From Hemicentrotus pulcherrimus (taxonomy: Eukaryota > Echinodermata > Echinoidea > Camarodonta > Strongylocentrotidae): DNA of 43,217 nucleotides. The DNA lies in the NCBI GenBank assembly GCA_003118195.1, contig BEXV01001680.1, forward strand, positions 1-43,217. The letters are read 5' to 3'. How positions within the stretch are numbered: the stretch's first letter is position 1; every line of letters begins with the position of its first letter. Of this stretch, positions 1 through 7,489 are shown piece after piece. Both the position numbers and the translations under genes were made by a program. Below the pieces are notes generated by a model. The model did not search any database and was not told where the DNA came from. It saw only the letters and a program-made list of their open reading frames with translations.

Positions 1-840
1 GGAAACATATGATACAAATTGTTCACAAAGTTCTCAAAGTTCTGAGCTAGAAAGCTCTTTCCGATGCCATTCAGGTGGAGGCCATCACACGCATACAATG
101 TATCGCTGTGAATAAAAGTATTACTAGATGTGGTAGTTCAGTTAGTTTCTATTATGATAAATGCTGTCTTAGTGTAAAGCTTTGAAATCCCACCTATTAC
201 TGAAAGAATAAGCAGAACATCATCCTTCTCCCAAACTCCCCTCTCAAGATTTTTGTTCCTATGTGAGGCAAAACTGCTGTTGAGTCTTCAAATAAATGAC
301 AATTAAAACGAACAAAGGATTTTTTTCCCAGTTACACTCAAGTTTATTCATTTCCATAAAAATCACATAACAAAAAACACATACATATAATAACATGCAA
401 AATCTTTCGCTGGAATATACATAAGAACATTAAAATATTAAACAATAATGGAAAAAGGGAAGTTATAAAACCCCAAATAAATGAGTTTGCAGAGATATCT
501 CCCCTGAAATAACAAATTGTGATGAACATAATAAAAGTTTGAAATTACATACTAATTTTTCCCCAAAGAAAACTTGTATAACAAAAAACACACCATACAA
601 TCCCTACAAAAACACACACATATATTTAAATATAAAGTGGAAAAGTATTCTTTCTACCCACTTCTTTTAAATCCATTGTAATGCAGTATAGATGTTATGT
701 TATTTGGCAAAGTATTCCATATTGTTGGTGCTTTATGTCTGAAAGAAAATGATAAATAAGATTAATTCCAGACTTAGCTAGATCTATAGACTTGACCTTG
801 ATCTAGATCTAATATATTTTACTTGCCTCTCTGATATTGT
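1..840. other. AT-rich stretch without a recognisable gene
   Basis: Both strands are broken by frequent stops and no splice-bounded conserved segment is visible. The sequence is AT-rich with short A/T runs and looks like ordinary non-coding DNA at the edge of the transposon-rich zone. Confidence 0.5.
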
Positions 841-1400
841 TTCGGAGACAAAACAGGTTTACGATTGTAGCTCGCTGGTACACGCAAGTCATCATCGCGA
901 TACCATTCGCTCAATCAGGTTGAAATAAAAACCTCCAGGAACTTTCCACTTGCCGTCAGATACCGTTCCGTTGTCCTGGTCCAGTTGCATCTTTTTATTC
1001 TATGCAGTCTTCTCACAAGCTTGGTGTCCTCTTGATCATTGCGATGGCCAACTCGTTCAACTTGTCACGAGGGAGCATCTCCATTAGAGCAGTAGCTTGC
1101 CAGCATCCCGTCCTTCTTCCTCTTCTTTACTTCCACGGCCCTCTAATGCGCTATCCACTCCATCGAGGCACGAATTGTGTCGAGGAAACAATCCCAATCT
1201 CAATCCCAAACTCTCGTAGACAAATTTTTGGTTCCAACGTGGAGAAACACAATTTAAATATCTTCAGTAGTTACAATATTCCCTCTGATATATGATCTCA
1301 AGGACTGAACGGTACAGCCAGGAACAACAAAAACTTCACTCTGCAGTTCCAAATTGTCCTAAAGGCTACCAAGAATTGAATCCCCATGCACATGCACTTT
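841..1400 (-). pseudogene. Degenerate fragment, possibly SGNH/GDSL-hydrolase-like
   Basis: Read on the minus strand, one frame gives VFVVPGCTVQSLRSYI (about 1340-1290), a stop, then IVFLHVGTKNL (about 1255-1220), then further open sequence with several stops. The spacing of a 'PGCTV..L..YI' block followed by 'HVGTxxL' resembles the SGNH-hydrolase-like segments found in some invertebrate retroelement proteins, where the block-III motif reads HVGTND. Here Asp is replaced by Lys-Asn and the frame is interrupted at least four times, so it cannot be functional. It lies just beyond the minisatellite that truncates RAG1-like copy A and may be unrelated to it. The plus-strand open frame at 1002-1295 is the antisense of this segment. 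The family call is weak. Confidence 0.25.
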
Positions 1401-1419
1401 CCCAAATGTAATGCATCGA

Positions 1420-1768
1420 AGGAGGAGGTGGTGGTTTTGTAATGCCTCGTCGGAGGACGAGGTGGCTTTGTTATGTATCGAAGGAGGAGGCGGCTTTGTA
1501 ATGCCTCGGAGGAAGAGGAGCCTTTGTAATGCCTTGGAGGAGGAGGAGGCTTTGTAATGTATCGAAGGAGGAGGAGGTTTTGTAATGCCTCAGAGGAGAA
1601 GGAGGCTTTGTAATGTATCGAAGGAGGAGGAGGTTTTGTAATGCCTCGGAGGAGGAGGAGGCTTTGTAATGTATCGAAGGAGGAGGAGGTTTTGTAATGC
1701 CTCGGAGGAGAAGGAGGCTTTGTAATGTATCGAAGGAGGAGGAGGTTTTGTAATGTATCGAAGGAGTA
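1420..1768. repeat. 28-bp minisatellite, GAGGAGG-rich, about 12 units
   Basis: Units of about 28 bp (GGAGGAGGAGGTTTTGTAATG plus a variable 6-7 bases) alternate between a 'CCTCGG' and a 'TATCGA' ending, giving a 56-bp higher-order period; GTATCG recurs near 1615, 1671, 1727 and 1755. Because 28 is not a multiple of three, a frame crossing it cycles through all three phases every 84 bp, yet one minus-strand frame stays open through nearly the whole array. The array starts exactly where RAG1-like similarity stops on its right side. Confidence 0.85.
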
Positions 1769-2736
1769 GCAATATTTCCAGAGTCAAACAGTTGACGGGC
1801 ATAATTACCTGGCATTATCAGGCTTGGTACAAGTACAAGCAATGCTCTCACATGGTCAATGAATTTTTTTTCTCCCTCCTCGAAAATCGCTTCATATCAA
1901 GTGTAATGTTCCATGTATATGTGCGTGTCACTTCACATACTATCAGTTTCTTGAAAAAAGACCCCATATTAATTTCTGCATGAATGGCATCAATTAATTT
2001 GTGATATGGTTCAGATGTGAGGAGAGGATATTCTTTGGCACCTTTAGCAATGTTGGTAAGGTCATTTTGGGTAAGGTCGTCCGGATTGGTTTGTATATAG
2101 TTGGCAGTGTCTCGGTTCTCCTCCAAGGTGCGTGTTATGATGAATTCGCCGACATCAGATCAAGCTGTCTCTCTTGTGGCATGGCACAATGTGCATAGGT
2201 ATTTAGATCCACTTCCTTGCAGACCCCCATGAGCTCGATCTAACTTTTCGTCGATCATTGAATTGAAGAAGATGAGGCTATGTCTTCTCCACCATCCATT
2301 TGCATGGAACCTCATTTCTGTCTTCCGCATGACCTCTCGGCTGTGCTCCATGGAGTCTAGCATTGCCACACCACACGCCTCGTTGTCCTCGTCAGCTATT
2401 GCCTCTAAGATGGGCCTGGTTACTTCAATGGAATTAGGGTTGTCGGGTTCATATACAATTTTCCTTTCATCCCCTACCTTTACTTCACATTTAATGATGG
2501 CAAAGGCAGCACAAACAGCCTTGTTTGGTAGGAGTCTGTCTTCCTTCATGATGCCTGTATCCCCCATGCCATCAGTGCCATCCTTGACGGTTGTGTGAAG
2601 ATCAGATGGTCTTCTTTTGGGTCTAGCCCACACTTCACCAAACCGCTCTCTATTTCCTCATCCAATTCTTCGAGGGTCTTGGCAAATGCGTGGGGATATG
2701 GCCACTCTACACCCTTAAAGTTGGGTAGAGGTACAT
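1769..2736 (-). pseudogene. RAG1L: RAG1-like transposase fragment, copy A
   Basis: Minus-strand reading gives pieces in the same order as the vertebrate RAG1 core: VEWPYPHAFAKTLEELDEEI (2720-2640), KDGTDGMGD (about 2580) matching the block around the first catalytic Asp (D600 of mouse RAG1, ESCDGMGD), MIDEKLDRA (about 2250) matching GYDEKL around the second Asp (D708), CTLCHATRE (about 2180) matching the zinc-binding CTLC, then IDAIHAEINMGSFFKKL (about 1990) and PSLIMPGNYARQLF (about 1820) matching RAG1 IMRMNGNFARKL. The third acidic residue (E962) and C-terminal zinc-binding histidines are absent, because a minisatellite replaces the rest. Two lesions break the frame: a two-base insertion before the DGMGD block (about 2592) and a TGA right after CHATRETA where copy B has CGA, a CpG-type C-to-T change. 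Transib elements share the fold; the CTLC and FARKL-like blocks favour a RAG1-like (ProtoRAG-type) element. No RAG2-like gene or terminal repeat is seen. Confidence 0.82.
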
Positions 2737-3059
2737 GTACCTTCATTTAGAAAACTAATATGGCTTTAGCTATGCACATTTCTTCTAGATTTAAAGTGAG
2801 CAAACCTACAATATTCCAAATAATAATATCAAACAATGCTACAGCATCTAAAGATTCAAATCGGCTGTGTCTGATGCCTCAACTGTTGAAAAACTGGAAC
2901 ATTCTGATGCACATGATAAAGTACAAAGATCTATTTCTTTCTTTCTTTCTTTCAGGTTTGTTAAGGTGTGTATGAACCATTTCTTACTTTGGTACTATAT
3001 TTTTGTCTACAAGCATTACAAATACAATCTACATCACTTACATTCTCATATTTTGCATG
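2737..3059. other. Non-coding spacer with a short TTTC microsatellite
   Basis: No conserved reading frame is seen. A (TTTC) run lies at about 2934-2955. The stretch separates RAG1-like copy A from the Cys-rich and HECT-like remnants. Confidence 0.4.
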
Positions 3060-3280
3060 ACACATCTTAATTATCGCTTGGGTTCCATATTAATGAGATG
3101 GCAATACCTTGTTAACTTTTTGTTGTTGCACAATGCACATGGTCCACACTCTTCTTTCTGGCATGGTCGCCGAGTAGGCCAAGTTGAAAAAGTTAGCCAC
3201 GCTGAAGCAGTAGTTTGACAGTGTCCTGTCCTCCTTCCTCTTATCACTTCCCAAAATACTCATCAGGGAAGGATGCACTT
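3060..3280 (-). pseudogene. Unrecognised Cys-rich fragment, possible zinc-binding remnant
   Basis: One minus-strand frame reads TRRPCQKEECGPCALCNNKK at about 3177-3120, continuing LTRYCHLINMEPKR and then a stop. The C-x4-C-x2-C-x2-C pattern followed by another Cys looks like half of a zinc-binding module, loosely like the CG.C..C half of CXXC fingers. I cannot assign a family. It lies immediately beside the HECT-like repeats on the same strand and could be part of the same decayed gene or element. Confidence 0.25.
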
Positions 3281-3297
3281 AACAGTTGAAAGAAAAC

Positions 3298-3900
3298 GTT
3301 CCTTGAGGGTAGGGACTGTGCCGGATTCTGGGGAATGGGTAGATGTCATTCATGGGAGCAGGTGGATGCCTCGATGCCCATTGTGGTCACATCCTGCTTA
3401 ACAAATAATATGGTGAGAGGCGGCTGCCATCCGCAGACTGGCTTATTTGTCAGTCCAGTGACAAACTATATCACATGCTGTAATGTCAACAATTCCCCAT
3501 CCTCTATGCCATCGACATGTTGACTGCCAGCTATAGAGTTGGAAAAAAATGTTCCTTGAGGGTAAGGACTGTGCCGGATTCTGGGGAATGGGTAGATGTC
3601 GTTCATGGGAGCAGGTGGATGCCCCGATGCCCATTGTGGTCACATCCTGCTTAACAAATAATATCCACAGACTGGATTGTTTGTTAGTCCAGTAACAAAC
3701 TGGACTATGTGTTCTAATGTGAGAAGTTCTCCATCCTCTTTGCCATCGACATGTTGACTGCCAGCTATAGAGTTGGATAAAAAAGGTTCCTTGAGGGTAG
3801 GGATGGTGCCGGATTCTGGGGAATTGGGGAGATGAAATTCATGGGAGCAGATGGATGTCCCGATGCTGATGTTAGGTGTAACGTGTTTAGGTATCATGGT
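3298..3900. repeat. Tandem repeat, about 2.5 units of 235-253 bp
   Basis: The landmark GTTCCTTGAGGGTA occurs at 3298, 3551 (one base changed) and 3786. Units share the stretches GTGCCGGATTCTGGGGAA, TGGGAGCAG.TGGATG, CATCCTGCTTAACAAATAAT, CCATCGACATGTTGACTGCC and AGCTATAGAGTTGGA. The second unit lacks about 18 bp (the GGCGGCTGCCATCCGC part) found in the first. The third unit is truncated at about 3860. Divergence between units is low, so the duplication looks recent relative to the RAG1-like decay around it. Confidence 0.85.
3298..3900 (-). pseudogene. Repeated HECT-like C-lobe fragments
   Basis: Each unit of the tandem repeat, read on the minus strand, encodes a block such as DGELLTLEHIVQFVTGLTNN, then PVCG, then about 20 residues later IGTSICSHEFHLPN. 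HECT E3 ubiquitin ligases end with (L)LQF(V/I)TG..R.P..GF followed by the catalytic-cysteine loop PR..TCF..L.LP. The order, spacing and the TC/IC + LP pattern agree, so these look like tandem copies of the end of a HECT-like domain, of the kind common in invertebrate G2E3-like proteins and some mobile elements. Frames shift between units, no upstream N-lobe is seen and no single open frame spans more than one unit, so I treat it as a relic. The family call is by eye only. Confidence 0.4.
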
Positions 3901-3920
3901 TGTTGGAAGTGTTTAAAAAT

Positions 3921-4845
3921 ATGCTCTCACATGGTCATTGAATTTTTTTTCTCCCTCCTCTAACATCGCTTCATATCACGTGTAATGTTCCATGTAAATG
4001 TGCGTGTCACTTCACATACTATCAGTTTCTTGAAAAAGACCCCATATTAATGTCTGCATGAATGGCATCAATTAATTTGTGATGTGGTTCAGATGTGAGG
4101 AGCAGATATTCTTTGGCACGTTTAGCAATGTTGGTAAGGTCATTTTGGGTAAGGTCGTCTGGATCGGTTTGTGTATAGTCGGCAGTGTCTCAGGTCTCCT
4201 CCAAGATGCATGTTTAATGGTGAATGAGCCGACATCAGATCGAGCAGTCTCTCTTTTGGTATGGCACAATGTGCATTGGTATTTTGATCCATTTTCTTGC
4301 AGACCCCTCTGAGCTTGATCAAACTTCTCGTCTATCATCAAATAGAAGAAGATGAGGAGATGTCTCCCCATGCCATCAGTGCCATCCTTGACGGTTGTGA
4401 AGATCAGATGGTCTTCTTTTGGGTCTAGCCCACACTTCACCAAACCGCTCTCTATTTCCTCATCCAATTCATAGAGGGTCTTGGCAAGTGCGTGGGGATA
4501 TGGCCACTCTACACCCTTAAAGTTGTGCAGAGGCATCTCAAATTCCTCTTGTAGAGCACTTCCAATTACTGTTGGCTCGAATGATATGTTCCCATATTCG
4601 ATGTGGGCCGCGTCTGCCTTCACAGAGGTATGATTGAGGTCAGCTTCCCCATCTAGTTGGAACCGGACGCTGCCAGGCATGCATTTTTTTTCTAGTTCGT
4701 CCAGTATATGGGGTGGCTTGAGGGAGTGATTTCCTTTGGACTTTGGGAGCCTATACTGTTCCTTGTATTTTCTCTTTGACGTCAAGATTGTAATGCGCAT
4801 TGTGAGGCAATCATGGGCATTTACAGTATGTTGACAGTCAACTCA
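3921..4845 (-). pseudogene. RAG1L: RAG1-like transposase fragment, copy B
   Basis: A continuous minus-strand frame from about 4842 to 4072 includes PPHILDELEKKCMPGSVRFQ, HIEYGNISFEP, FKGVEWPYPHALAKTL, ELDEEIESGLVKCGLDPKED, then KDGTDGMG (first catalytic Asp block) joined directly to RHLLIFFYLMIDEKFDQ (second catalytic Asp block) and KYQCTLCHTKRETARSD (zinc-binding CTLC). Against copy A, about 280 bp between the two Asp blocks are deleted in frame. After RSDVG the reading is split by frameshifts; homology to copy A continues in another frame to about 3921 and includes IDAIHADINMG, then a one-T deletion in a T run. Methionine 4800 is the first ATG, but the frame is open upstream to a TGA near 4843 and includes CQHTVNAHDCL, so the true start is unknown. 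Copy B keeps more N-terminal sequence than copy A. It is non-functional. Confidence 0.82.
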
Positions 4846-5138
4846 TCTCTCCATAAAGACAATACCTGTGGAGAGAGAAGATCAGATTTCAGTAAAGGAG
4901 GTAATTTTGATGTTTTGATGATGAAGAGATGAGTGATATTGAACCAGAAAGGGGTCAGGATGACTGTCTAGTGTCTACTTCAAATTGCACAAGTCACATG
5001 AAGGCAGTTTAAAGGCTGTTCCAATATCCAAATGGTGAGTCAACACACCTTGTATGACTGATCTGGGAGACATTGACAGGCACAGTGCAGGTGGAGGGGC
5101 ATAAATTAACACTTTAAACAAAAATATATATATTTATA
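4846..5138. other. Spacer without a recognisable gene
   Basis: No conserved frame is seen. A TATATA run lies just before the MITE at 5139. No transposon end with a RAG-type terminal repeat could be recognised here. Confidence 0.4.
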
Positions 5139-5317
5139 TACCGTATTTGCCGGCGTAAACGCCACAGTATTTTCGGGAGAGAAAAAATCAAAAAGTCTGG
5201 GTGCGGCATATATACGGCGACGAGTTCGATCCTGACTTCTTTTTTTTTTTTTTTTAAGGTCAAAATCGGGGGTGCGGCCTATACGAGGGTGCAGTGTTAT
5301 CGCCGGCAAATACGGTA
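5139..5317. mobile_element. MITE, 179 bp, perfect 17-bp terminal inverted repeats
   Basis: The left end TACCGTATTTGCCGGCG (5139-5155) is the exact reverse complement of the right end CGCCGGCAAATACGGTA (5301-5317). The interior has no coding capacity, contains a run of T and two GTGCGGC..TATA motifs in inverted arrangement. If the outer TA is a target-site duplication, the element belongs with TA-inserting non-autonomous DNA transposons and its ends start CCGTATTTG. It abuts the SET-domain segment on its right. Confidence 0.88.
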
Positions 5318-5319
5318 GT

Positions 5320-5544
5320 TGAGAATAATATGGTGTATTCCAATTGTGTCCCTGTGGAAGCCTATAGTCATATAAGATTTCAGACTTGGCTGGAATGTCT
5401 TTCATGGCATACAGGCAGAGAACAGGTTTTCCATCTACCGTTTTAGCTGTCATTTTGCTGTTTCGTTGCTTTTCTTTGCTATGATTGACAAGTCTTCCAA
5501 GTTGGCACTTGGACTCAGGATCAGGCTCATCAGTAGCATCAACA
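5320..5544 (-). pseudogene. Orphan SET-domain exon, KMT5A-like
   Basis: A pyrimidine-rich tract and TTTCAAAG acceptor-like site precede VDATDEPDPESKCQLGRLVN, then HS, about 14 residues, DGKPVLCLYAMKDIPAKSEI and LYDY. This is the C-terminal half of a SET domain: the GRL(I/V)NHS block that binds S-adenosylmethionine and the ELLYDY block. The preceding (C)VDAT favours the KMT5A (SET8, histone H4-K20 methyltransferase) type. The N-terminal half (GxGV, YxG) was not found upstream, the usual Gly of 'LLYDYG' is Arg, and the frame runs on into the MITE at 5317. It is either one exon of a KMT5A-like gene whose other exons I cannot see, or a decayed copy carried among transposons; I favour the latter. 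Confidence 0.65.
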
Positions 5545-5899
5545 CTTTGAAATGCAATACAAAAACAAAATAAACAAAACACAGTGAAGGTAATTTTTTG
5601 GAGTTGCGTGAAATTCTAAACTGGAGTTGTAACCAATTCTTCCTTAGAAATTGCATCTGTCTTACATGTATATGCCTTACATGTATATGCCTCGATTAGG
5701 AAGAGAAGGGTGGTCATCAAACCTTCAGTTTCAATTATGAAGGTCTCTGAGTCTTGGATGGGCATGGCTCCTCATCGCTGCATGAGCCAAGTCAGGAAAT
5801 TATGAAATCATGAAAGAACAAAAACTAGATTAAAAAAAAAAGATTTTATATGACATAGAGTAAGGCCCTTAACCCTAACTGCACTTGACTATTACCATT

Positions 5900-6250
5900 T
5901 TGCAGACGTGCAAGATGCCGAGGTTGCTCATTCCAATGCTCCAGGTAGAGATTATTTTGCTTTTCAACAATGTTATGTAGAATGCAACATGATGTTACAA
6001 TGTCTAACATATTGCCCAAGTCATGTTCACAAGTCTTGTAGAGGCATGCTCGACAACAATTTGATAGCTACTCAAGACGGTTGTTGAAGACAAATTGCTG
6101 AGGAGTGAGACGGCCATTGTCGCTGAATGGTTTTAACAAAATTGGGAGAAGAGGATAGGCAGAGTGTCCAAGCATAAGAAGGGGTACATCACAACCACAA
6201 ATATGTAATTTTTGCTCAGGAAACAAGGAACTATTTTGCATGCACTGCCC
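5900..6250 (-). pseudogene. PIF/Harbinger transposase remnant (HARBI1-like nuclease)
   Basis: The minus-strand frame 6253-6068 reads SLFPEQKLHICGCDVPLLML, GHSAYPLLPILLKPFSDNG, RLTPQQFVFNNRLE and a stop. Harbinger/HARBI1 transposases have G.DVPL.ILGD.AYPLLPWLMKPY.D...LTP.Q..FN.RLS. After the stop, sequence matching the C-terminal block (DLGNMLDIVTSCCILHNIVE, about 6030-5970; family pattern VP.I..ACC.LHN.C) continues. The Asp of the LGD motif, expected to be a catalytic acid, is His (GGACAC). The linker 'SSARVVVERAFGRLKGRWR' is damaged and shortened. The piece is truncated at its N-terminal side next to RAG1-like copy C. Confidence 0.82.
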
Positions 6251-6480
6251 CAAAGTTTTGTTTGAGAAGCTCTTTGGAGTGATGGAATTGGTCTGACAGG
6301 TCCACTGGCTCGAAGCTGACCTCGCCGTACTCTTGTATATCTCTCCTATCCCTCCCCAGCTTCACAGGTGTGTGCCTCACCAGCTCCTTCCAGTTGGAAA
6401 CTGGCATTTGAAGGCATGTAGCTCTTTTCCAGCATGTCACAGATGTATGGAGCAGCCAAAACATCAATGCCATTCTTGCT
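6236..6480 (-). pseudogene. RAG1L: RAG1-like N-terminal core fragment, copy C
   Basis: One minus-strand frame reads PYICDMLEKSYMPSNASFQL and the next reads HTPVKL...DIQEYGEVSFEPVDLS. Copy B has, in one frame, PHILDELEKKCMPGSVRFQL, HTSVKAD and HIEYGNISFEP, with the same order and spacing. So this is a third, more diverged piece of the same protein family, split by a frameshift just after FQL and ending at the Harbinger remnant. No catalytic blocks are present, so the family assignment rests only on similarity to copy B. Confidence 0.55.
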
Positions 6481-6483
6481 CAT

Positions 6484-6590
6484 AAAATCATACATCATAC
6501 ATCATTCACCATACAGACTCTATCATTGAAACACTATTCACCATACAAACCCCACCATTGAAACACCATTCACCATCAGACTCCACCATC
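6484..6590. repeat. Tandem repeat, CACCATTCACCATACAGACTC type, block 1
   Basis: Imperfect units built from ATTCACCATACAGACTC and CACCATTGAAACACC are repeated about three times. A second block of the same motif lies at 6750-6860. Confidence 0.75.
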
Positions 6591-6749
6591 AAGCAAGCCC
6601 AACTCTGAATACATTTAAAAAGAGATACAAACAATTACGTTTTTGTGTTTAATAGTATTATATTATTTTTTATATAAATATGCAATCAGGTGTTAGATTT
6701 TAGGTGTTAGGTGTAAGGTGTTAATTGATAAAGGTTAAAATTCTTTATT

Positions 6750-6860
6750 CCATTCACCATACAGACTCCACCATTGAAACACCATTCACCATACAGACTC
6801 CATCATTGAAACACCATTGAAACACCATTTACCATTGACGCTACCATTCAAGTACCATTA
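6750..6860. repeat. Tandem repeat, CACCATTCACCATACAGACTC type, block 2
   Basis: The same units as at 6484-6590, separated from them by about 160 bp of AT-rich sequence that includes a short GGTGTTAGG repeat (about 6691-6722). Confidence 0.75.
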
Positions 6861-7031
6861 GGTTTTTTGTAATGGTATAGTGTCACCCAAGAATTATCTG
6901 TAACAGAAAGCAACTATTCTGGCCTTTGATTTCACTTTAACAAATCTTTAAAAAAAGAAGTAATTCATGACAGGTTGTTGTGTATAAAGTGTTTGACCTT
7001 TGGTTAAGGAAAGTAACAACTAATTATGAAC

Positions 7032-7141
7032 CTACTTCCTAGCCCTCTTCAGTGGAATGGCCACCTCCTCCTCCTCACTTTTGCTCAGATTTGAGGTAAA
7101 TACTTGCCGATCACTTCTACTGTAGGCTTTCACCCATGAGG
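7032..7141 (-). CDS. Possible terminal exon of an unknown minus-strand gene
   Basis: A good acceptor (TTGTAACATTTCAG) at 7142 is followed by 35 codons beginning SWVKAYSRSDRQVFTSNL, then four Glu, and ending PLKRARK and TAG. The basic end looks like a nuclear-localisation signal. No family is recognised. It could be the end of the P-element-like transposase at 7181-7489, which lies just upstream on the same strand, or chance. The donor that would feed it was not identified. Confidence 0.2.
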
Positions 7142-7180
7142 CTGAAATGTTACAAAGGTTGATAAAACTTCAAACTTTCT

Positions 7181-7489
7181 TCAAAGGTTTTCATTGTATA
7201 TATCACCCAGGTCACAAAACCTCACCAACCGTCCACTTGTACTGAAAACCAATCCAGATTTGATTTTCATTTTGTCCATCAACACACAAACATTTCTCTT
7301 GAAGTTGGGTTGATTTTGTAAGTCCTGCTCTTTGATAATGTGTGCTAGGAGATCTGTGTTAAACCCTGGAGATGTGTCTGTGAAGTGTGTATAGTTTCTT
7401 AATGTGTTTTGATGTGGGAGGTTCATGAATCCGGAATTCCTGAGAAGATAATACGCAGAAGATGACTTGGAATTGAAAACGATACACAT
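7181..7489 (-). pseudogene. P-element/THAP9-type transposase fragment
   Basis: The frame reads SSSAYYLLRNSGFMNLPHQN, then TLRNYTHF, about 30 residues of spacer, then VCVLMDKMKIKSGLVFSTSG and LVRFCDLGDI. P-element-type transposases and THAP9 have SP.AY.LLR....LP....LR.YT....GF followed by L..DEM.I...LV.d..tG.l.GF.dLGD; the Asp in the DEM block is the first acid of the RNase H-like fold, and here it reads D-K-M. The methionine at 7489 is probably internal to the original protein. No THAP zinc finger, GTP-binding insertion or later catalytic residues are seen, and the frame stops after YNENL. A relic of a P superfamily transposon. Confidence 0.82.

Noticed and set aside
1002..1295. Plus-strand open frame of 97 codons
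   Set aside because: It is antisense to the SGNH-like remnant, has no splice context and no family signature.
1971..2000. Glu instead of Asp in IDAIHAEI of RAG1-like copy A taken as loss of a catalytic residue
   Set aside because: By aligning to mouse RAG1, D708 is the Asp of GYDEKL, which corresponds to MIDEKL here and is kept. The IDA.H.D/E position is conserved but is not one of the three catalytic acids.
5081..5586. CACAGTG heptamers at 5081 and 5580 as RAG-type signal ends
   Set aside because: No nonamer lies at 12 or 23 bases, the orientation is wrong for the right end of a minus-strand element, and a 7-mer is expected by chance at this frequency.
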